From Psychromarinibacter halotolerans (GTDB lineage: Bacteria > Pseudomonadota > Alphaproteobacteria > Rhodobacterales > Rhodobacteraceae), in NCBI RefSeq assembly GCF_029168315.1, contig NZ_JARGYD010000003.1, forward strand, positions 1 through 64,000: DNA of 64,000 nt, given 5' to 3'. Shown in pieces: positions 58,264 through 64,000 of this stretch (its first letter is position 1; every line of letters begins with the position of its first letter). The position numbers were made by a program, and so were the translations under genes. Below the pieces are notes generated by a model that saw only the letters and a program-made list of their open reading frames with translations, was not told the origin of the DNA and did not search any database.

Positions 58264-59670
58264 ATGCACATTGCGAAATACCTTGGGATGGCCCTGTTGG
58301 GGCTGTCCGTCCTGAGCACATCCGTCCCGGAAGCATCGGCACAGAATCTTCGTGTGCTGCGAGGGGCTGCCTCTGGCAGTCTCAACGTTCCGATGAACAG
58401 GGCCGTTGTGGTGGAAAGCGACGTTCCCTTCGCGGAACTTTCGATCGCGAACCCCTCCATCGCGGATATCTCCACACTCTCCGACCGCACGATCTATGTG
58501 CTCGGTAAGGCACCGGGGCGCACCACGCTGACCCTGCTGGGTGTCGAAGGCGACCTGATCGCCAACGTCGAGGTGCAGGTCGCGCCCGACGTCGCCGAGT
58601 TCAAAGAGCGCCTGCAGCAGATCCTGCCCGGCGAGCAGATCGAGGTGCGCACCGCGAACGACGGCATCGTCCTGTCGGGCGTGGTGTCCAGCATCGAAAA
58701 GCTCGACCGCGCGCTGGACCTTGCCAACCGCTACGCCCCGGATCGCGTGTCGAACCTTATGGTCGTCGGCGGCACCCACCAGGTGATGCTGAAGGTCCGC
58801 TTCGCCGAAATGGAACGGTCGGTTTCGAAAAGCCTGTCGTCCTCGCTGGCGATCAACGGTGGCACCGACTTCGGCGTCGCCAGTGAAACCGGCACTTGGC
58901 TGGACGGCGACAACGGCCTTGGCAACCCGATCGAAGTCACGGCCGGCACCAACGGCGCGCTGGCGCTGGGGTTCTCGGCGGGGTCGTTCGAATTCGGCAT
59001 CCTTCTGGAAGCTCTGGAAAGCAAGGGCGTCGTCCGCACGCTTGCGGAACCGAATCTGACCGCCCTGTCCGGGCAGGAAGCCAGCTTCCTCGCCGGTGGC
59101 GAATACCCGATCCCGGTCGTCGACAACGACGGCTCGGTCACCATCGAGTACAAGCCCTTCGGCATCGAGCTTCAGTTCACCCCGCGCGTGGTGGACAAGG
59201 ACCGCATCAACCTGCAGCTCAACGCCGCCGTGTCGGGCATCGACCCGTCGATCACTGTGGAACAGTCGGGCATCTCTGTGAACGCCTTCCGGCGCCGCGA
59301 AACCTCGACCGTGGTCGAGATGCGCGACGGGGAAAGCTTCGCCATCGCCGGCCTGCTGCAAGACGACTTCGAGGACCTGAACAGTCAGGTGCCGTGGCTG
59401 GGTGACGTGCCCGTGCTGGGCTCGCTGTTCCGCTCGGCCAGCTACCAGCGGTCGCAGAGCGAACTGGTGATCATCATCACCCCGCACCTTGTGACCCCGA
59501 CGCGCGGAGACGCCCTGGCGCTTCCGACCGACCGCATCCGCCCGCCGACCGAATCCGAACTGTTCCTGTTCGGCAAGACCGTCGGCAACCCCAATGGCCC
59601 CACGCCCGGACCGGCCGGAGAAGTCTCGCAGCAGGACTTCGACGGATCCTACGGCTATGTGATGGAGTAA
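58264..59670 (+). CDS. cpaC: Flp pilus secretin CpaC (RcpA)
   Basis: A 468-residue outer-membrane secretin. The signal peptide ends around SVPEASA|QNL. Residues 40-150 form the N-domains with BON-like GIVLSGVVSSIEKLDRAL. The secretin core is at the C-terminal half (VVRTLAEPNLTALSGQEASF, GGEYPIPV and the terminal VPWLGDVPVLGSLFRSASY). The ATG at 58264 follows AGAGGCAGG; an upstream in-frame GTG at 58243 adds seven residues. It is followed after 6 bp by a lipoprotein gene. Confidence 0.93.
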   Translation: MHIAKYLGMALLGLSVLSTSVPEASAQNLRVLRGAASGSLNVPMNRAVVVESDVPFAELSIANPSIADISTLSDRTIYVLGKAPGRTTLTLLGVEGDLIANVEVQVAPDVAEFKERLQQILPGEQIEVRTANDGIVLSGVVSSIEKLDRALDLANRYAPDRVSNLMVVGGTHQVMLKVRFAEMERSVSKSLSSSLAINGGTDFGVASETGTWLDGDNGLGNPIEVTAGTNGALALGFSAGSFEFGILLEALESKGVVRTLAEPNLTALSGQEASFLAGGEYPIPVVDNDGSVTIEYKPFGIELQFTPRVVDKDRINLQLNAAVSGIDPSITVEQSGISVNAFRRRETSTVVEMRDGESFAIAGLLQDDFEDLNSQVPWLGDVPVLGSLFRSASYQRSQSELVIIITPHLVTPTRGDALALPTDRIRPPTESELFLFGKTVGNPNGPTPGPAGEVSQQDFDGSYGYVME

Positions 59671-59676
59671 GGACGA

Positions 59677-60330
59677 ATGGCACGCACACGCACCAAGATC
59701 CTTCTCGCCGCGACCAGCCTTCTGGCCCTTGGCGCGTGCGGTGACCGCAAGGTCTTTTCCAGCTGGTACAACGAAGCCGGTGCCGAGATCGACGAAGGCG
59801 GTTTCGGCAACCCGACGATGAACAACGTCGGCATCCACAACGGTGACCTGTCCTACGTCATGAACCTGAATGCCCGGTTCAACCGCGAGGTCCCCACCGT
59901 CGTCGAGTTCGCGTTCAACTCGTCCCAGATCGACAACGCCGCCCGGCTTGCGCTGGACGCGCAGGCCCGCTGGATCGCGCAGTTCCCCGAGGTTCGCTTC
60001 CGCGTCTACGGCCACACCGACCTTGTCGGATCGCAGGCCTACAACAAGTCGCTTGGCCTGCGCCGCGCCAACGCGGTGGTCAACTACCTTGTAAGCCGCG
60101 GAATCAGCCGCTCGCGCCTGGAGGCAATGGTGTCCTTCGGCGAGACGCAGCCGATCATCTACACCGAGCAGCCCGAGATGCGGAACCGCCGCGCGGTGAC
60201 CGAAGTGACTGGCTTCGTCAAGAACCATCCGCTGGTGCTGAACGGAAAATACGCCGAAGTCATATTCCGCGAATACGTCGACAGCGCGACCGAGATCCCG
60301 ACCGGCGGCTCTGTGGAAGCGGACTTCTAA
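59677..60330 (+). CDS. OmpA-family lipoprotein of the Tad locus
   Basis: A 217-residue lipoprotein. The lipobox LALGAC puts the acylated Cys at 21. The OmpA C-terminal peptidoglycan-binding domain is visible as VEFAFNSSQIDNAARLALDA and YGHTDLVGSQAYNKSLGLRR. It occupies the place of CpaD, the secretin-associated lipoprotein of Caulobacter, in the cpaC-cpaE interval, and may have that role by anchoring the secretin to the wall. The sequence lacks CpaD similarity that I can see. Confidence 0.88.
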   Translation: MARTRTKILLAATSLLALGACGDRKVFSSWYNEAGAEIDEGGFGNPTMNNVGIHNGDLSYVMNLNARFNREVPTVVEFAFNSSQIDNAARLALDAQARWIAQFPEVRFRVYGHTDLVGSQAYNKSLGLRRANAVVNYLVSRGISRSRLEAMVSFGETQPIIYTEQPEMRNRRAVTEVTGFVKNHPLVLNGKYAEVIFREYVDSATEIPTGGSVEADF

Positions 60331-60712
60331 GACCCGGTCGAACAGACTTTTCCCCACCCTTCCGAAGGGTTGCGCCGCCAGGACGGCGCGGGGGCCATCG
60401 CCGGGAACGGCGCAACAAGGGCCGAAAACGGCCGCAAGGGACAGCGAACTCGGGCCGCCTTTGTAAAAGGGCGGCCCGCCTTCCATCCGCGACAGCCTGT
60501 TTCATCAGGTCAGGAACAATCCGCCGGTCTGGCCGGGTCCGTTCCAAAAGACCGAATAATGATGATTTTTTGGCCGCAATCTCGCCCACATTTCTCAGCA
60601 GATTAACACCATCGGAGCAGTGCTTTCGGCCCGAGGGGGGCCGAATTCCGGTGCAGCCGGGGTGCAGGAACGTGCGCCTATCCGGTCGCATCGGGCAGAA
60701 GGGATTTTGACG
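60331..60712 (+). other. Hairpin cluster between OmpA-like lipoprotein and cpaE
   Basis: The 382 bp has no supported ORF. Four stems occur in a row: CCCTT/AAGGG (60357-60369), GCGCCG/CGGCGC (60372-60389), GGCCG-AAAA-CGGCC (60420-60433) and GGGCCGCC/GGCGGCCC (60452-60477; TTT and AAA extend it). The last looks like a terminator for the cpaC-lipoprotein transcript. The A+T-rich stretch near 60555-60610 may hold the cpaE promoter. Confidence 0.6.
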
Positions 60713-61960
60713 ATGAGTTCAAACGCGGCCTTGCAGAGCGATCCGGAGCCGATCCTCGCGTGCACCGTCGCGCGTGACGTGCAGAAGTTCGATCTTCTCA
60801 TCGAGGACATGGAAACCGAACTGGGCGAAGCCTGGGGTGACCTGTCATTCGACGACGCGCGGGTGTTTTTTACCCAGCCAGACGCTAAATTTATGGAATT
60901 CGTTGCGATTGCGATCGACGACCAGGACGAGACCAACCTTGCCGGTATCGCCGACCTGATCGAGACCGCGAACGCGAACGGGCTGAAGGTGATATTGATC
61001 GCCGAAAACGTCAGCCCCATCGCGCTGCACCAGCTGCTGCGGCTTGGGGCGCGAGAATTTTGCCCCTACCCGCTGCCAGAGGGGACGCTGCATGACGCCA
61101 TCGAACGGCTGCGCAAGCCGGAACCGACCGGCGGCGAGATCGCGAACCTGAACACGGCGCACCCCAGCAAACACGACCGCAACGGCGTTATCGTGACGGT
61201 CCACGGGCTTGCCGGCGGTGTCGGCGCGACCACCGTGGCGACCAACCTTGCGTGGGAACTGGCGAACGTCGACGACAAGAAGCCGCCCCGGGTCGCCATG
61301 CTGGACCTCGACCTGCAGTTCGGTTCGGTCTCGACCTACCTCGACCTGCCGCGCCGCGAAGCGGTGTACGAGCTTTTGTCCGACACCGCGTCGATGGACA
61401 GCGAGGCCTTCGTCCACGCGCTTGCGTCGTATCAGGACAAGATGCACGTCCTAACGGCCCCCGCCGATATCCTGCCGCTTGATTTCATCGGCCCCGAGGA
61501 CATCGAGCGGTTGCTGGAGGTGGCGACGGCGAACTTCGACTACGTCGTGATCGACATGCCGACGACCGTGGTGAACTGGACAGAGACGGTGCTGAACGAA
61601 AGCCACGTCTACCTGACCGCGCTGGAACTGGACATGCGGTCGGCGCAGAACGCCTTGCGGATGCTGCGGGCGCTGAAGTCCGAGGATCTGCCGCACCAGA
61701 AGCTGCGCTATATCCTGAACCGGTCGCCGAAGTTCACCGACCTGACCGGCAAGAGCCGGGTCAAGCGGATGGCCGAAAGCCTGGACATCGACATCGAGAT
61801 CCTGATGCCCGACGGCGGCAAGCAGGTGATGCAGTCCTGCGACCACGGCACGCCGCTTGCCGCGAGCGCCGCGAAGAACCCGCTGCGCAAAGAGATCGCG
61901 AAGCTCGCCGGGTCGATCCACCAGCACAATATCGAACAGGCCGCACTAGAGGCCGAGTAA
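60713..61960 (+). CDS. cpaE: Tad pilus localisation ATPase-like protein CpaE (TadZ)
   Basis: A 415-residue cytoplasmic protein with a receiver-like N-terminal part and a MinD/ParA-type C-terminal domain. The deviant P-loop is GLAGGVGATTVATNLA, in which the usual Walker A lysine (GGVGKTT) is Ala; typical of CpaE/TadZ, which position the secretion system at a pole rather than act as strong ATPases. MLDLDLQFGSVSTYLDL is the switch region. The ATG at 60713 follows GAAGGGATTTTGACG; an upstream frame is not conserved. Confidence 0.92.
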   Translation: MSSNAALQSDPEPILACTVARDVQKFDLLIEDMETELGEAWGDLSFDDARVFFTQPDAKFMEFVAIAIDDQDETNLAGIADLIETANANGLKVILIAENVSPIALHQLLRLGAREFCPYPLPEGTLHDAIERLRKPEPTGGEIANLNTAHPSKHDRNGVIVTVHGLAGGVGATTVATNLAWELANVDDKKPPRVAMLDLDLQFGSVSTYLDLPRREAVYELLSDTASMDSEAFVHALASYQDKMHVLTAPADILPLDFIGPEDIERLLEVATANFDYVVIDMPTTVVNWTETVLNESHVYLTALELDMRSAQNALRMLRALKSEDLPHQKLRYILNRSPKFTDLTGKSRVKRMAESLDIDIEILMPDGGKQVMQSCDHGTPLAASAAKNPLRKEIAKLAGSIHQHNIEQAALEAE

Positions 61961-61987
61961 CCAGAACCCTTTCGGGAGAGCTGCCAC

Positions 61988-63454
<1,467 letters not shown>

Positions 63455-63457
63455 TTC

Positions 63458-64000
63458 ATGGGCGTCCCCATAGAACTGATCATCTACGGCCTGATCTTCG
63501 TGGCCGTGCTGGTTCTTGTCGAAGGCATCTACCTGACCGTCTTCGGCAAATCGATCAGCCTGAACAGCCGGCTGAACCGCCGGATGGAAATGCTGGAAAA
63601 AGGCGTCGGCCGCGAACAGGTGCTGGAACAGCTCCGCAAGGAGATGTCGCAGCACCTGAAGTCTCGGACGATCCCGCTGTACGCGATCCTTGCGGAAAAG
63701 GCGCAGAAGGCGAACATCGCCTTCACCCCGATTCAGCTGGTTCTGGTGATGTTTCTGCTGTCGGCGGTGGCCTTCGTCGGCCTGACCATCGGCACCGGCG
63801 CCTCGATCCAGATCCGCCTTGGCGTGTCGGTGCTGATGGGCATCGGCGCGGTCTATGTCTGGATCAACAACAAGGCCACCAAGCGCATGAAGCTGCTGGA
63901 AGAGCAGCTTCCCGACGCGGTGGAACTGATGGTCCGCAGCCTGCGCGTCGGCCACCCGTTCAGCTCGGCCCTGAACATCGTCGCCAAAGAGGTCCCCGAC
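63458..64000 (+). CDS. tadB: Tad pilus inner-membrane platform protein TadB, 3' end missing
   Basis: The first 181 residues are visible; the gene runs off the right edge. It begins MGVPIELIIYGLIFVAVLVL, a first span, followed by a cytoplasmic loop, two more spans (about 90-130) and the start of the type II secretion F domain LEEQLPDAVELMVRSLRVGH. TadB with TadC forms the inner-membrane platform of the Flp pilus. The ATG is 4 bp after the cpaF stop; no strong ribosome-binding site is seen, so coupling is likely. Confidence 0.93.
   Translation, partial: MGVPIELIIYGLIFVAVLVLVEGIYLTVFGKSISLNSRLNRRMEMLEKGVGREQVLEQLRKEMSQHLKSRTIPLYAILAEKAQKANIAFTPIQLVLVMFLLSAVAFVGLTIGTGASIQIRLGVSVLMGIGAVYVWINNKATKRMKLLEEQLPDAVELMVRSLRVGHPFSSALNIVAKEVPD

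Noticed and set aside
58186..60486. Minus-strand ORF of 766 codons opposite cpaC and the lipoprotein
   Set aside because: Antisense of the secretin and OmpA-like genes, crossing a terminator and two gene boundaries.

Overview
The window reads as chromosomal DNA of a marine or soil alphaproteobacterium of the order Rhodobacterales (Roseobacter-like). Grounds: high G+C with dense ATGA/TGATG gene overlaps, a ffh-rpsP-rimM cluster with alphaproteobacterial S16, minCDE, a Tad/Flp pilus locus with pilins of the GAVTVDW type, a Hint-fold protein, CUT1 and CUT2 sugar transporters, and intergenic elements of the form CCTCCGGCGG(G/A)G(A/G)TATTT that I associate with this order. No insertion sequence, prophage, integrase or CRISPR array is visible; it looks like core and near-core chromosome.

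Layout. 1-199: two small minus-strand ORFs at the edge. 358-6360: a minus-strand operon of a FadR-type GntR regulator, a Cys/Met-metabolism PLP enzyme and a complete CUT1 ABC transporter, headed by a striking operator array (6376-6432). 6625-9736: heme oxygenase plus bacteriophytochrome HWE kinase, overlapping by 14 bp. 9997-10371: small membrane protein and tRNA-Ala(CGC). 10630-15165: a CUT2 sugar ABC transporter with a single-domain ATPase, then a GH13 glucosidase. 15214-22067: gltX, DUF1801 protein, zincin, Pfk-2-like kinase, WrbA, an alpha/beta hydrolase and NAD synthetase. 22219-24526: an 18-repeat MORN protein and a GST-like protein. 24763-29787: minCDE, an Hsp70-like protein, then DUF952-pyrD-arsC. 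29832-32100: MATE efflux and two hotdog thioesterases.

32531-41028 is a fatty-acid (or related acyl-CoA) beta-oxidation cluster: two MerR regulators, two acyl-CoA dehydrogenases of different catalytic classes, a GST, a thiolase and a FadB/FadJ-type multifunctional enzyme. 41138-48842 holds a Hint-fold protein, a sulfotransferase, an acyl-CoA ligase, a LysR regulator, a glycosyltransferase, a methyltransferase and an SLC13-type permease. 49051-53694 is a translation/targeting cluster: ffh, three tandem GNAT acetyltransferases, chorismate mutase, rpsP and rimM, with hairpin-rich leader DNA before ffh and a large nested inverted-repeat element between rpsP and rimM. 53741-55991 carries a HAD-UbiA fusion and a lytic transglycosylase.

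56343-64000 is the start of a Tad/Flp pilus locus: two pilin genes whose mature products are predicted to be identical, cpaB, cpaC, an OmpA-like lipoprotein, cpaE, cpaF and the 5' part of tadB. The most unusual signals are the nested RNA-like element at 53017-53130, the nine-unit internal duplication of the MORN protein, the twin pilins with different leaders, the operator array at 6376-6432 and the ffh leader hairpins. All functional statements come from reading translated sequence and remembered family features; no database search was possible.
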